Positions 1 through 9,126 of a stretch of DNA of 64,000 bases are shown one piece after another (positions within the stretch are counted from its first letter, which is position 1; every line of letters starts with the position of its first letter). Location: the NCBI GenBank assembly GCA_902362435.1, contig CABIWW010000014.1, positions 1-64,000 on the forward strand, in the 5' to 3' direction. A program made the translations under genes and the position numbers. Below the pieces are notes generated by a model. The model saw only the letters and a list, made by a program, of their open reading frames with translations, searched no databases and had not been told where the DNA came from. This DNA comes from Eubacteriaceae bacterium (lineage in GTDB: Bacteria; Bacillota; Clostridia; Peptostreptococcales; Anaerovoracaceae).

Positions 1-103
1 TGATATATGGAAATACGGGTTATTGAGAGTATGGGATACTGGGAGGCAGTCTCCGATCTTTTAACCTACAGAAACTTGACACTGTCCTGCCGCTTTTCTT
101 CTA

Positions 104-132
104 TTGCAACCTGCCGTGATAACTGATAAAAT
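104..132 (+). promoter_or_regulatory. Probable SigA promoter of gltX
   Basis: TTGCAA at 104-109 and TAAAAT at 127-132 are separated by 17 bp, which fits a vegetative promoter. Transcription would begin near 139 and give a leader of about 75 nt before the chosen gltX start. No T-box motif is visible in the 140 bases upstream. Confidence 0.5.
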
Positions 133-212
133 AAATAAGTATGCAAATGAAAGGAGACGCGGCCGCAGCAGACTGCAGATCACAGAACTCGCTGCACTGC
201 CGCAGAATCGAT

Positions 213-1874
213 ATGGATAATAATAAACTTGCGGAGCTTTTGTTCCCTGCTATAGACAAGACTCCCGAAGACTATGAAACGATATTTCCGAAAAGAGACC
301 TTCCAGAAGGCGCCATGGTGACACGACTCGGACCAAGTCCGACAGGCTTCATCCACCTGGGAAACCTTTACGGAGCTTTCGTCGACGAAAGGCTGGCACA
401 CCAGTCAAACGGCGTTTTCTACCTCCGTATAGAGGACACTGACGACAAGAGATACGTCGAAGGCGCTGTCGAAACGATCATCAACTCGCTGCGCTTTTTC
501 GATATAAACTTTGACGAAGGCGCTCTCCTCGACGGCGAAAAAGGCATCTACGGTCCTTATTTCCAGAGCAAGAGAGGCGAGATATATCAGTGCTTCGTCA
601 AGGACCTCGTAAAAAGAGGCCTTGCTTACCCGTGCTTCCTGACAGAGGACGAGCTCGCCGAGATCAGGAGCGCTCAGGAGGCAGCCAAGGAGACGACAGG
701 CATCTATGGAAAATATGCCGAAAAGAGCAGAAACCTCTCTTATGAGGAGATCGAAGCGAATATAAAAGCCGGCAAGCCTTACGTAGTAAGACTCAAATCA
801 TCCGGCAACCACGATCTGCCGTCAGAGGAGATCAGACACATAAAAGTCGAGGACGCCATCAGGGGCACACTTTCCATGCCGGAAAACGACCAGGATATCG
901 TCATCCTCAAGGCTACAGGCATCCCTACTTACCACTTCGCACATGTCATCGATGACCATTTCATGAGGACTACTCATGTTGTCAGAGGCGAAGAATGGCT
1001 GATGTCGCTGCCTATACACGTTGAGCTCTTTGAAAAGCTCGGCTTTGAAATGCCGGTATACTGCCACACCGCACAGCTCCTGAAGCTTGACAACGGCAAC
1101 AAGAGAAAGCTCAGCAAGAGAAAAGACCCTGAGCTGTCGCTCGACTACTACAGACAGGAAGGATATCACCCTCAGGCTGTAAAGGAATACCTGCTGACCA
1201 TACTGAATTCAAACTTCGAAGAATGGCGCATCGCAAATCCTGACGCACCTGCAGAGGACTTCCACTTCACGACAGAAAAGATGAGCAGCGGCGGCGCACT
1301 GTTCGACCTGAACAAGCTCAATGACATCTCAAAGGACGTGCTCGTGAAGATCCCTGCAAAGGACCTCTGTGCTTTCCTCATCGGATGGGCAAAGGAATTC
1401 AGACCTGAGATCCTGCCGCTCCTGGAAGGCCATGAAGAATATATAGAGAAGATACTCGATCTGGGCCGTGACGGCAAGAAGCCTAGAAAGGATTTCATCT
1501 GTGCAAAACAGATATTCGAATTCATCAGCTACTTCTTCGACGATCACTTCGTCATCGAAGACAGCATACCTGCCGAAGTAAGTGACGAAGACGCTGCCGA
1601 GATACTGAGAAAGTACCTCGAGACTTACGATCACAGCGACGATCAGAGCCAGTGGTTCGACAAGATCCGTGCGATCGGCGAAGAACTGGGCTATGCTGCG
1701 AAACCTAAGGATTTCAAGAAAAATCCGGACCAGTACAAGGGTCACGTAGGCCATGTCAGCACAGTCATCAGGATCGCTGTCATGGGCAGGAGCCAGTCGC
1801 CTGACATCTGGGAGATCCAGCAGATCCTCGGTGAAGACAGGACAAGAGAGAGGATCGGGATGCTGATAAAATAA
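213..1874 (+). CDS. gltX: Glutamyl-tRNA synthetase
   Basis: Class I aminoacyl-tRNA synthetase that charges tRNA with glutamate in the cytoplasm. The HIGH motif reads PSPTGFIHLGN at about residues 41-51, and the KMSKS counterpart is KLSKR near residue 300. The reading frame is open from an ATG at 141, but I chose the ATG at 213 (MDNNKLAELLF) because the preceding 24 codons look unlike a synthetase N-terminus, giving 553 residues. The nearest good Shine-Dalgarno, AAGGAG at 151-156, lies 56 nt upstream of that ATG, with a possible GC-rich stem-loop at 159-203 between them. No partner gene follows; a terminator closes the unit. Specificity (Glu only, or Glu plus Gln tRNA) cannot be read from the sequence. 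Confidence 0.9.
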   Translation: MDNNKLAELLFPAIDKTPEDYETIFPKRDLPEGAMVTRLGPSPTGFIHLGNLYGAFVDERLAHQSNGVFYLRIEDTDDKRYVEGAVETIINSLRFFDINFDEGALLDGEKGIYGPYFQSKRGEIYQCFVKDLVKRGLAYPCFLTEDELAEIRSAQEAAKETTGIYGKYAEKSRNLSYEEIEANIKAGKPYVVRLKSSGNHDLPSEEIRHIKVEDAIRGTLSMPENDQDIVILKATGIPTYHFAHVIDDHFMRTTHVVRGEEWLMSLPIHVELFEKLGFEMPVYCHTAQLLKLDNGNKRKLSKRKDPELSLDYYRQEGYHPQAVKEYLLTILNSNFEEWRIANPDAPAEDFHFTTEKMSSGGALFDLNKLNDISKDVLVKIPAKDLCAFLIGWAKEFRPEILPLLEGHEEYIEKILDLGRDGKKPRKDFICAKQIFEFISYFFDDHFVIEDSIPAEVSDEDAAEILRKYLETYDHSDDQSQWFDKIRAIGEELGYAAKPKDFKKNPDQYKGHVGHVSTVIRIAVMGRSQSPDIWEIQQILGEDRTRERIGMLIK

Positions 1875-1883
1875 CCCTAAAAC

Positions 1884-1936
1884 AAAACTTCACCTGTGAG
1901 AATGCAATCAATGATTCTCATGGTGAAGTTTTTTAA
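1884..1936 (+). terminator. Rho-independent terminator of gltX
   Basis: A long hairpin pairs AAACTTCACC...GTGAGAAT with ATTCTCATGGTGAAGTTT and is followed by a T run. It lies between the convergent genes gltX and ahcY. Confidence 0.85.
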
Positions 1937-1982
1937 TGCTTTTATTATATCAGGCTACGTTTTCAGATCTGTACTGCAGCGC

Positions 1983-3233
1983 CTACAGCTGCCAGCTGTC
2001 GAGATACTCTTTCTGCTCGTCTGTGAGACTGTCTATCTCTATTCCCCACGCTTCGAGGCGCTTTCTTGCGATCACATCGTCGATCTCGTCTGATACGTCG
2101 ATGACTTTGTTTCCGAGCTGCTTGTAGTTATCCTTTATGTACATCGCTGACATCGCCTGTACTGCAAAGCTCAGATCCATGATCTCTGCAGGATGTCCGT
2201 CTGCCGCCGCGATATTCACGAGCTTTCCTTCGCCTATGACGTTGATGATCTTTCCGTTTTCGAGAGTATATCCGATGATGTTGTTTCTCATCTCCTCTGA
2301 CTTCACAGCTGCCGCCTCAAGGCCTGCCATGTCGATCTCGACATTGAAATGGCCTGCGTTCGTCAGGATGGCTCTGTCTTTCATCTTCATCATATGCGGT
2401 ACCGTGATCGTGTGCTTGCAGCCTGTTGCCGTCACGAAGATGTCTCCCAGCGGCGCAGCCTTGTCCATCGTCATCACGTCATAACCGTCCATCTTTGCCT
2501 CCATAGCCTTTACCGGATCGATCTCAGTAACTATGACCTTTGCACCGAGCGCCGCAGCTCTCATCGCTATACCTCTGCTGCACCATCCGTAGCCTACCAC
2601 GACAACTGTCTTTGACGCTACGATCAGGTTCGTGTTCCTCATGATACTGTCCCATACGGACTGACCCGTACCATATCTGTTGTCAAACAGATGCTTGCAT
2701 TTTGCATCGTTCACCGCTACCATAGGGAACTTGAGAACGCCTTCCCTTTCCATAGCCTTGAGCCTGATAACGCCTGTCGTCGTCTCTTCGCAGCCGCCAT
2801 AGACTTCTTCCATCAGATCCGGTCTCTTGTTGTGCAGCATCTCCACCAGATCACCGCCGTCATCGATTATTATATTAGGCTTGTGCTCCAGGCACATCTC
2901 TATGTGCTTCATGTATTCCTCGTCTGTCGCTCCGTGATATGCAAAGACCTGCAGTCCCCTGTCTGCAAGCGCCGCGGCAACGTCATCCTGAGTCGACAAG
3001 CTGTTGCTTCCAGTCACAGACATCTGTGCTCCTCCTGCAGCAAGTACCAGGCAGAGATACGCAGTCTTCGCTTCCAGATGCACTGAAAGGCTTATCTTCA
3101 GGCCCTCGAACGGTCTGTCTCTCTTAAAATCCTCTTCCAGTGCAGAAAGCAGCGGCATGTTGTTCTTTACCCATTCTATCTTTCTGTGTCCTGACGGTGC
3201 CAGGGAAATATCCCTTACATCATAGTTATTCAT
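1983..3233 (-). CDS. ahcY: S-adenosylhomocysteine hydrolase family protein
   Basis: NAD-dependent enzyme that splits S-adenosylhomocysteine into adenosine and homocysteine, recycling the product of methyl transfer. At 416 residues it matches the short bacterial/archaeal form. Substrate-domain signatures include SVHLEAKTAYL near residue 50 and NDAKCKHLFDNRYGTGQS, and the Rossmann motif is VVVGYGWCSRG at about 210. The C-terminus ends DSWQL rather than the DHYRY-type tail of the long forms. The start has GAGAGGAG a few bases upstream. In some thermophiles and methanogens this family cleaves S-inosylhomocysteine instead, so the exact substrate is inferred. Confidence 0.92.
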   Translation of the reverse strand: MNNYDVRDISLAPSGHRKIEWVKNNMPLLSALEEDFKRDRPFEGLKISLSVHLEAKTAYLCLVLAAGGAQMSVTGSNSLSTQDDVAAALADRGLQVFAYHGATDEEYMKHIEMCLEHKPNIIIDDGGDLVEMLHNKRPDLMEEVYGGCEETTTGVIRLKAMEREGVLKFPMVAVNDAKCKHLFDNRYGTGQSVWDSIMRNTNLIVASKTVVVVGYGWCSRGIAMRAAALGAKVIVTEIDPVKAMEAKMDGYDVMTMDKAAPLGDIFVTATGCKHTITVPHMMKMKDRAILTNAGHFNVEIDMAGLEAAAVKSEEMRNNIIGYTLENGKIINVIGEGKLVNIAAADGHPAEIMDLSFAVQAMSAMYIKDNYKQLGNKVIDVSDEIDDVIARKRLEAWGIEIDSLTDEQKEYLDSWQL

Positions 3234-3277
3234 TACTAACTCCTCTCGAAAAAAATTTATTTCCTTTTATTTTATGA

Positions 3278-3307
3278 GCGCGGGCGGCGCCTGAACGCCG
3301 CCTGCGC
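3278..3307 (-). terminator. GC-rich hairpin downstream of glmS
   Basis: GCGC-GGGCGGCG pairs with CGCCGCC-TGCGC around a six-base loop. It is very stable but lacks a clear T run on either strand, so it may be a processing or stability element rather than a terminator. Confidence 0.5.
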
Positions 3308-3347
3308 GTATCATCTGTTATTTGTTCTCCAGCTTATTGTCCGTCGC

Positions 3348-5177
3348 TTATTCAACTGTTACGGATTTTGCCAGATTCTTAGGCTTGTCGATATTGCATT
3401 CTCTTTCCTTTGCAACATAATAAGCGAAGATCTGAAGCGGTATGACTGCCAGCACCGGTGAGACCTCATCTATGCAGTACGGCACATATATGACTTCATC
3501 AGCGACTGATTCTATCTCTTTTCTGCCTTCCTTTGCAACTCCGATGACTCTTGCACCTCTGGCCTTGATCTCTTCTACATTCGATACCATCTTTTCATAC
3601 AGGAAGTCCTGTGTCGCAAGTGCGAATACCAGCGTGTCAGCCTCCATCAGCGCGATCGTTCCGTGCTTGAGCTCTCCTGCTGCTATCGCGAACGAATTTA
3701 TGTATGATATCTCCTTGAGCTTGAGCGATCCTTCATATGACACGCCCGAATCGAGACCTCTTCCGATGAAGAAGACCTGCTCCTTGCTGTAATATTTCTT
3801 TGCCAGTGCCGCTATCGCGTCTTCCTGTCCGAGCAGAGCTTCTACCTTGTCCGGCAGCAGCTTTAGCTCTCCGAGTACCTTGTCGTAGTAGTCCTTTTCG
3901 ATAGTGCCCTTCGTGCTTCCCATATAAAGTCCTATCAGGTACATGCAGATGAGCTGTGTCGTATATGCCTTTGTAGAAGCTACCGCGATCTCCGGACCTG
4001 CCCATGTATAGAATACATCGTCGGATTCTCTCGCTACCGAGCTGCCGACTACATTTACTACAGAAAGCACCCTTGCGCCTTTTCTCTTGGCTTCTCTGAG
4101 CGCTGCGAGCGTATCGAGCGTCTCACCCGACTGGCTTATAGCGATGAACAGTGTGTTTTCATCAACGAACGGATCTCTGTATCTGAACTCGGATGCCACA
4201 TCGACTTCAACAGGCACCCTTGCCATCTTCTCTATTACCATCTTTCCGACAAGACCTGCATGGTACGCTGTACCGCATGCCACGATATATACCTTGTTGA
4301 AATTCTCTATATCCTCTTTAGTCATCGAGATCCCGTCGAGATTGATGCTGCCGTCATCGTTCAGTCTTCTGTTGAGCGTTTCGAATATGCCCTTAGGCTG
4401 TTCGTGGATCTCCTTGAGCATGAAATGCTCGTATCCTTCCTTCTCTGCCGCATCTGCATCCCATGTGACATGGAAAACATCTCTCTTGACCTTCTGTCCC
4501 TTATCATTGTAGATAGCGATATCATCCTTCGTCAGGACCACAGTCTCGTTGTTCTCGATCAGATATACTTCTCTTACGTACTTCAGGAGAGCAGGGATAT
4601 CCGATGCGATGAAGTTGAATCCTTTGCCTATTCCTGCTACGAGCGGTGCATCTTTTCTTACTGCAACGATCTTATCAGGCTCTGCCGCAGCGATCGCACA
4701 GATCGCATATGCGCCTCTCATCTCTGCAACAGCCTTGTTCACAGCTTCATGAAGATCACCTTCGTAGAACACGCCTATCAGGTGCGCGATCACTTCCGAA
4801 TCGGTCTCCGATTTGAAGTGGACTCCTTTTTCATTAGCGAGCCATTCCTTGAGTTCCTGATAATTCTCGATTATACCGTTATGCACTATCGCGATGCTGT
4901 TGTCCTCATTGCCGTGAGGATGCGCATTGAGATCAGACGGCACTCCGTGCGTCGCCCATCTAGTATGACCTATACCCATTGAGCTGTCAAACTCCGGATC
5001 GCCTATTATTTTCTCGAGGTTCTTTATCTCGCCTACATGCTTTCTTATCTCTATCTTCCCGTTTATCGGAAGCGCTATGCCTGCTGAATCGTATCCTCTG
5101 TATTCAAGTCTTTTAAGACCGTCTATTATCTTCTCCTTTGCGTGGTCTGTTCCCACGTAACCAACTATTCCGCACAT
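3348..5177 (-). CDS. glmS: Glutamine--fructose-6-phosphate aminotransferase
   Basis: Makes glucosamine 6-phosphate from fructose 6-phosphate and glutamine, the first step to UDP-GlcNAc. The protein begins MCGIVGYVG, so Cys2 is the nucleophile of the class II glutamine amidotransferase domain. GHTRWATHG and HNGIIENY belong to the same domain. Two SIS domains follow, with SQSGETLDT near residue 350. The C-terminus KSVTVE matches the family, and 609 residues is normal. A GGAGG site sits just upstream. Only 15 bp separate it from glmM, so there is no room for a glmS ribozyme. It is the last gene of cdaA-cdaR-glmM-glmS. Confidence 0.97.
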   Translation of the reverse strand: MCGIVGYVGTDHAKEKIIDGLKRLEYRGYDSAGIALPINGKIEIRKHVGEIKNLEKIIGDPEFDSSMGIGHTRWATHGVPSDLNAHPHGNEDNSIAIVHNGIIENYQELKEWLANEKGVHFKSETDSEVIAHLIGVFYEGDLHEAVNKAVAEMRGAYAICAIAAAEPDKIVAVRKDAPLVAGIGKGFNFIASDIPALLKYVREVYLIENNETVVLTKDDIAIYNDKGQKVKRDVFHVTWDADAAEKEGYEHFMLKEIHEQPKGIFETLNRRLNDDGSINLDGISMTKEDIENFNKVYIVACGTAYHAGLVGKMVIEKMARVPVEVDVASEFRYRDPFVDENTLFIAISQSGETLDTLAALREAKRKGARVLSVVNVVGSSVARESDDVFYTWAGPEIAVASTKAYTTQLICMYLIGLYMGSTKGTIEKDYYDKVLGELKLLPDKVEALLGQEDAIAALAKKYYSKEQVFFIGRGLDSGVSYEGSLKLKEISYINSFAIAAGELKHGTIALMEADTLVFALATQDFLYEKMVSNVEEIKARGARVIGVAKEGRKEIESVADEVIYVPYCIDEVSPVLAVIPLQIFAYYVAKERECNIDKPKNLAKSVTVE

Positions 5178-5192
5178 TTATTCCTTCTCCTC

Positions 5193-6542
5193 CTATCCGA
5201 ACCTCTTCGTAAGTATGTCAGCCAGGCCCTCAGCCAGCTGCGTGATGTGTGCCACGTCCTGACCTTCAAGCATGACTCTTACAAGCGGCTCTGTCCCGGA
5301 AGGTCTGATCAGCAGTCTCCCGGATCCTTCTATTTCTTTTTCGACTTTTGCTACAGCGTCTTTTATCTCGCTGTCATCCATGAATATCGACTTGTTTTCA
5401 TTTTTAACTCTGGCATTCCTGAGCACCTGAGGGAATATCTCTATCTCATCTGAAAGCTCAGAAGGTTTTCTGCCCGACAGCAGTACTGCCTGCAGCAGCT
5501 GCAGTGACGAAAGTATTCCGTCTCCCGTCGTCGTATGGTTCAGGAAAATTATATGTCCTGACTGTTCTCCGCCGATCCTGCTGCCTGTCTTCAGCATGCT
5601 TTCCAGAACGTAGCGGTCGCCTACTCCTGTGACTTCAACACTGCATCCCATGCCGTTTATGTATTTATGGAATCCTATATTGCTCATAACAGTTGCCGTC
5701 ACGATATCGCCCGCCAGCTGTTTTCTATCCTTCATCATCTTTGCACATATGCATATGAGCTTGTCACCGTCTATGATCCTGCCCTTTTCGTCGACAGCTA
5801 TCAGTCTGTCCGCATCTCCGTCATATGCAAGCCCCATAAACGCGCCCTGCTTTACGACTTTCTCCTGAAGCTTCTCAGGATGTGTGGAGCCATAACCGTC
5901 GTTGATATTCACACCGTTCGGTTCATTTCCTATCACCGTTATATCAGCGCCGAGCTCCGAATATACCTTTTCCGCAACGCTGTATGCCGCGCCGTTTGCA
6001 CAGTCCAGTACAAGCTTTATACCCTTTATGTCGACGTCTATCGTCGACTTGAGGAATTCTGCATATTTTTCTTCAGCATCATCGTCAGCTTCAAGACATC
6101 TTCCCAGCATATCTCCTGTGATATGGCTGTTCACGTCGATATCGCGCAGGATTATATCCTCGATCTCATTCTCTATGCTGTCATCGAGCTTGAAGCCGTC
6201 CCCGTTGAAAAACTTGATCCCGTTGTACTCAAAAGGATTGTGCGAAGCCGAGATCACGACTCCCGCATCGGCCTGATAGACTTTTACCAGGTGTGCGATC
6301 GCCGGAGTCGGAAGTACTCCGACCTTTATCACGTTCCCGCCTACTGCCAGGATACCCGCACTGAGTGCATCCTCGAGCATATCGCCTGAAAGTCTCGTGT
6401 CTTTTCCGATTATCACTACAGGACGTTCCTTGTCCCTGCTGAGCACATGTGCCCCTGCTTTGCCGAGCTTAAATGCCAGTTCCGGAGTCAGCTCTGAGTT
6501 GGCAACTCCTCTGACTCCATCCGTTCCAAACAATCTTCCCAT
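5193..6542 (-). CDS. glmM: Phosphoglucosamine mutase
   Basis: Converts glucosamine 6-phosphate to glucosamine 1-phosphate for peptidoglycan synthesis. The phosphoserine motif VISASHNPFEYNGIKFF lies near residue 100, the metal-binding loop is DGDADR, and the sugar-binding EQSGH and phosphate-binding RPSGTEPLVRVM motifs are present. Length (449) is typical. It lies between cdaR and glmS, the usual Firmicutes order. In other species GlmM binds CdaA and restrains c-di-AMP synthesis, so the same control is plausible here. Confidence 0.97.
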   Translation of the reverse strand: MGRLFGTDGVRGVANSELTPELAFKLGKAGAHVLSRDKERPVVIIGKDTRLSGDMLEDALSAGILAVGGNVIKVGVLPTPAIAHLVKVYQADAGVVISASHNPFEYNGIKFFNGDGFKLDDSIENEIEDIILRDIDVNSHITGDMLGRCLEADDDAEEKYAEFLKSTIDVDIKGIKLVLDCANGAAYSVAEKVYSELGADITVIGNEPNGVNINDGYGSTHPEKLQEKVVKQGAFMGLAYDGDADRLIAVDEKGRIIDGDKLICICAKMMKDRKQLAGDIVTATVMSNIGFHKYINGMGCSVEVTGVGDRYVLESMLKTGSRIGGEQSGHIIFLNHTTTGDGILSSLQLLQAVLLSGRKPSELSDEIEIFPQVLRNARVKNENKSIFMDDSEIKDAVAKVEKEIEGSGRLLIRPSGTEPLVRVMLEGQDVAHITQLAEGLADILTKRFG

Positions 6543-6575
6543 GTTCTTCTCCTCATTTCACTTCAGTTTACCTGC

Positions 6576-7511
6576 TCAGTCCGAGCTCGCTTTGAGCCTG
6601 ATCTTCGCTGTCACAGGTTCATTACTGTTATATAAATATACGCCTTCCGGCAGGTCAAAATTCAGTTTGATCTTATGAGTTTCAGTATCGCTCACTCCTG
6701 TCATGTCAGCTGTGCCTTTTATGCTGTCTACATGATCCAGCACTTCTGCAGGTGCGACTATCTTTATCTGGCTGTCAGCGCTGATGCTGTCCGCCTCATA
6801 TCCATCTTCCATATTTTCTGCTGAGACCTCAAGGGTCACGGTCTTGACAGTAAGGATCCTCACTTCCGCTGTCACGCTGCCGTCCTGGACCGATACTCCC
6901 GCAACAGCATTGCCCTTTTCATCGACAGCTGTGACCGTCGCATATTCCCAGCTGCTGTGATCTTCCGACATATCAGCCACTGAAACAGTTCCTCTGACTT
7001 CCGAAACCTTGTCTATAAGGCTTGATGCACCTGACACAGTCACTGTTTCAGGCATGAACGAAAGCACCCACGGCACCTTTGACTTGCTGCCGCTCTTGCC
7101 TTCAAAGCTTATGGAAACAGGCTTCTCCGCCTCTTCTATCGCCTCCACCTCAAACGTCAGATATTCGTCCGACGTGCTTTCTACGCTTATACCGTCCGGA
7201 GTATTTATTTTCACTTCCACGGTATTCTTTCCTTCCTTGCATGACGATACGTCCACGTATGCCGACATCCCGTTTCTCTTGACATCGTTTACGAGTGAAC
7301 GTTTACCTTTTATCTTGGCAGAGATCTGCATATTTTCATTTTCGATCGGAGCGAGTCCTTCCTCCGCCAGCATGTCGGAATTCATAAAGCTGACAGTGAT
7401 ATTGCTTACAACAGATGTCTTGGCCGGATCCACTTCTCCCATCACGTACATCCACAGCAGGACTGCGGCCACAAGGGAGAATATTCTCAGAAAGGTTTTG
7501 TTATTTAGCAT
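6576..7511 (-). CDS. cdaR: CdaA regulator, YbbR-repeat protein
   Basis: Membrane-anchored extracytoplasmic regulator of the diadenylate cyclase. It has one N-terminal membrane helix (about residues 7-25, FLRIFSLVAAVLLWMYVMG), followed by beta-rich YbbR repeats with recurring segments such as PETVTVSGASSLIDKV and KIVAPAEVLDHVDSI. At 311 residues it is somewhat shorter than the Bacillus protein and probably holds three repeats. Its ATG overlaps the end of cdaA by 11 nt with GGGGGAAG upstream, which points to translational coupling. Confidence 0.88.
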   Translation of the reverse strand: MLNNKTFLRIFSLVAAVLLWMYVMGEVDPAKTSVVSNITVSFMNSDMLAEEGLAPIENENMQISAKIKGKRSLVNDVKRNGMSAYVDVSSCKEGKNTVEVKINTPDGISVESTSDEYLTFEVEAIEEAEKPVSISFEGKSGSKSKVPWVLSFMPETVTVSGASSLIDKVSEVRGTVSVADMSEDHSSWEYATVTAVDEKGNAVAGVSVQDGSVTAEVRILTVKTVTLEVSAENMEDGYEADSISADSQIKIVAPAEVLDHVDSIKGTADMTGVSDTETHKIKLNFDLPEGVYLYNSNEPVTAKIRLKASSD

Positions 7512-8352
7512 TGTTCTTCCCCCTGATCTTGTTGAAAAACTTAGGTATCACAGCCATCGTGCCTGTTATCTCACCAGTATTGAGATACATGTTGAGCAGT
7601 GTTTTCTCGACAGTCTTGATATCGAGGAACCTCGAAAGCTGCCCTTCACTTGCCATCGAAATTATCCCGGTCTCCTCCGACACTATGATCGTCAGTGCAT
7701 CAGAGTTCTCTGTGATGCCGATACCTGCACGGTGTCTCGTCCCCAGCTCCTTGCTTATCGTATTGTTCCTTGTAAGCGGCAGCACACATCCGGCCGCATA
7801 TACACGCCCGTCGCGGATTATCACTGCTCCGTCGTGCATAGGCGCTCCCTCGTAAAAAATATTGCCGAGAAGCTGCTCAGAGATCTCTGCATCGACTATA
7901 GTCCCGCTCTCCATTATATCTGAAAGCGACGTTTCTTTTTCAAAGACAATAAGCGCACCTACTCTGTCTCTGGAAAAGGTCTCGACAGCCTTCACGATAT
8001 GTGAAGTTATCTGCTTGCCACGCTCTTTATCCATTTCACGAAGAGGTGCTTTAACTATTTTGCTCCTGCCCATGTACTCCAGTGCACGTCTGAGTTCCGG
8101 CTGGAAAACCACCAGTATCGCAACTGCTCCCAGCGCCACAGTTCCTTTGAGGAGCCAGTTTATCGTATGTAAATTCAGCAGTCCCGAAAGGAATGTCGCC
8201 ACGACCAGCACTACTACACCCTTCATGAGCTGCTCCGCTCTGGTCTGCTTTATCAGACCCAGTAATTTATATATGACGAAGGCCACTATAAGGATGTCTA
8301 TGACATCGTTTATTCCGACCCCGTAAAAAACGTTCTCAAAAAATTTCTGCAT
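7501..8352 (-). CDS. cdaA: Diadenylate cyclase
   Basis: Membrane enzyme that joins two ATP into c-di-AMP, the second messenger of potassium and osmotic balance in Firmicutes. About three hydrophobic helices occupy the first 90 residues. The DAC domain follows, with the catalytic DGA motif in MHDGAVIIRDG near residue 173 and RHRAG near residue 205. Length 283 fits CdaA (DacA). It is the first gene of cdaA-cdaR-glmM-glmS, with its own promoter about 40 bp upstream. Confidence 0.96.
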   Translation of the reverse strand: MQKFFENVFYGVGINDVIDILIVAFVIYKLLGLIKQTRAEQLMKGVVVLVVATFLSGLLNLHTINWLLKGTVALGAVAILVVFQPELRRALEYMGRSKIVKAPLREMDKERGKQITSHIVKAVETFSRDRVGALIVFEKETSLSDIMESGTIVDAEISEQLLGNIFYEGAPMHDGAVIIRDGRVYAAGCVLPLTRNNTISKELGTRHRAGIGITENSDALTIIVSEETGIISMASEGQLSRFLDIKTVEKTLLNMYLNTGEITGTMAVIPKFFNKIRGKNNAK

Positions 8353-8389
8353 TATCCTGCTCCCTTTTCCCGTCTAAACGACCACCTCT

Positions 8390-8418
8390 ATTTTACAAAA
8401 TATAGTAGAGCATTTCAA
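8390..8418 (-). promoter_or_regulatory. SigA promoter of the cdaA operon
   Basis: On the minus strand TTGAAA (8413-8418) and TAAAAT (8390-8395) are 17 bp apart, just upstream of cdaA. Confidence 0.65.
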
Positions 8419-8490
8419 TAGAAATGCCCATAAAACACTAAGACTTCACATATATCTCACATACATCACGCGCGCTGCATTTTTGCACAA

Positions 8491-8555
8491 AAAACGGAGC
8501 TGCCGCCCGCCCTGCACAGCCTTTATCGCGGCATGCACGAGCGAAGCAGCAGCTC
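8491..8555 (-). terminator. Terminator of hpf
   Basis: GGAGCTGC (8496-8503) pairs with GCAGCTCC (8548-8555) around a further structured loop, and a T run follows on the minus strand. Confidence 0.75.
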
Positions 8556-8601
8556 CTGCGATCTTATATATCAAAGACAGTGATCATCTGCCCGTTTATG
8601 A

Positions 8602-9126
8602 TCAGTATACAGTCTCCAGAACTCCGTAATCATTGTCGTTTCTTCTGTATACGACATTCACTGTGTCAGTCTCTATATTGACGAATACGAAGAAATTGTG
8701 AGCCAGCAGTTCCATCTGCACGACAGCCTCATCGACCGTCATCGGCGTCAGCTCGAACTTCTTTTTCTTCACAACATGGAATTCTTCAGGTTCTTCGATA
8801 TCCGGAAGTTCCGCAAAAGTGAGTTCCTTATGACCCTTGTACTTTTTCTGCAGCTTGCCCTTGAATCTCGACATCTGGCTTGAAAGCTTGTCGATCACGC
8901 GATCCACAGCATCATAAGGGTCGTTGGCTTTTACTTCAGCTCTGAAAATAGTTCCCTTTGCATTTATGGTAGCTTCGACTTTATAATCGCCCTTTTCTTT
9001 TATGATCATTATATTGCCGGTGATTTCATTTGAAAAATACTTGTTGAGTTTCTCAAATTTCTTCTCTACAGTTTCCTTGAGCTTGTCACTTGGTGTGTAA
9101 TTTTTACCGTTTATAACTGTCTTCAT
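8602..9126 (-). CDS. hpf: Long-form ribosome hibernation promoting factor
   Basis: Binds the 30S decoding channel in slow growth and pairs ribosomes into inactive 100S dimers. The N-terminal S30AE domain (about residues 1-100) has the family pattern of basic residues. The C-terminal dimerisation domain (about 120-174) contains KKKFELTPMTVDEAVVQME and the typical ending FFVFVNIETDTVNVVYRR. At 174 residues it is the long form. The start has AAAGGAGG at ideal spacing. It is transcribed alone. Confidence 0.95.
   Translation of the reverse strand: MKTVINGKNYTPSDKLKETVEKKFEKLNKYFSNEITGNIMIIKEKGDYKVEATINAKGTIFRAEVKANDPYDAVDRVIDKLSSQMSRFKGKLQKKYKGHKELTFAELPDIEEPEEFHVVKKKKFELTPMTVDEAVVQMELLAHNFFVFVNIETDTVNVVYRRNDNDYGVLETVY

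Noticed and set aside
1..140. T-box leader upstream of gltX
   Set aside because: No AGGGUGGNACCGCG-like block and too little sequence between promoter and gene; the same holds upstream of asnS and lysK.
5178..5192. glmS ribozyme upstream of glmS
   Set aside because: Only 15 bp separate glmM and glmS.
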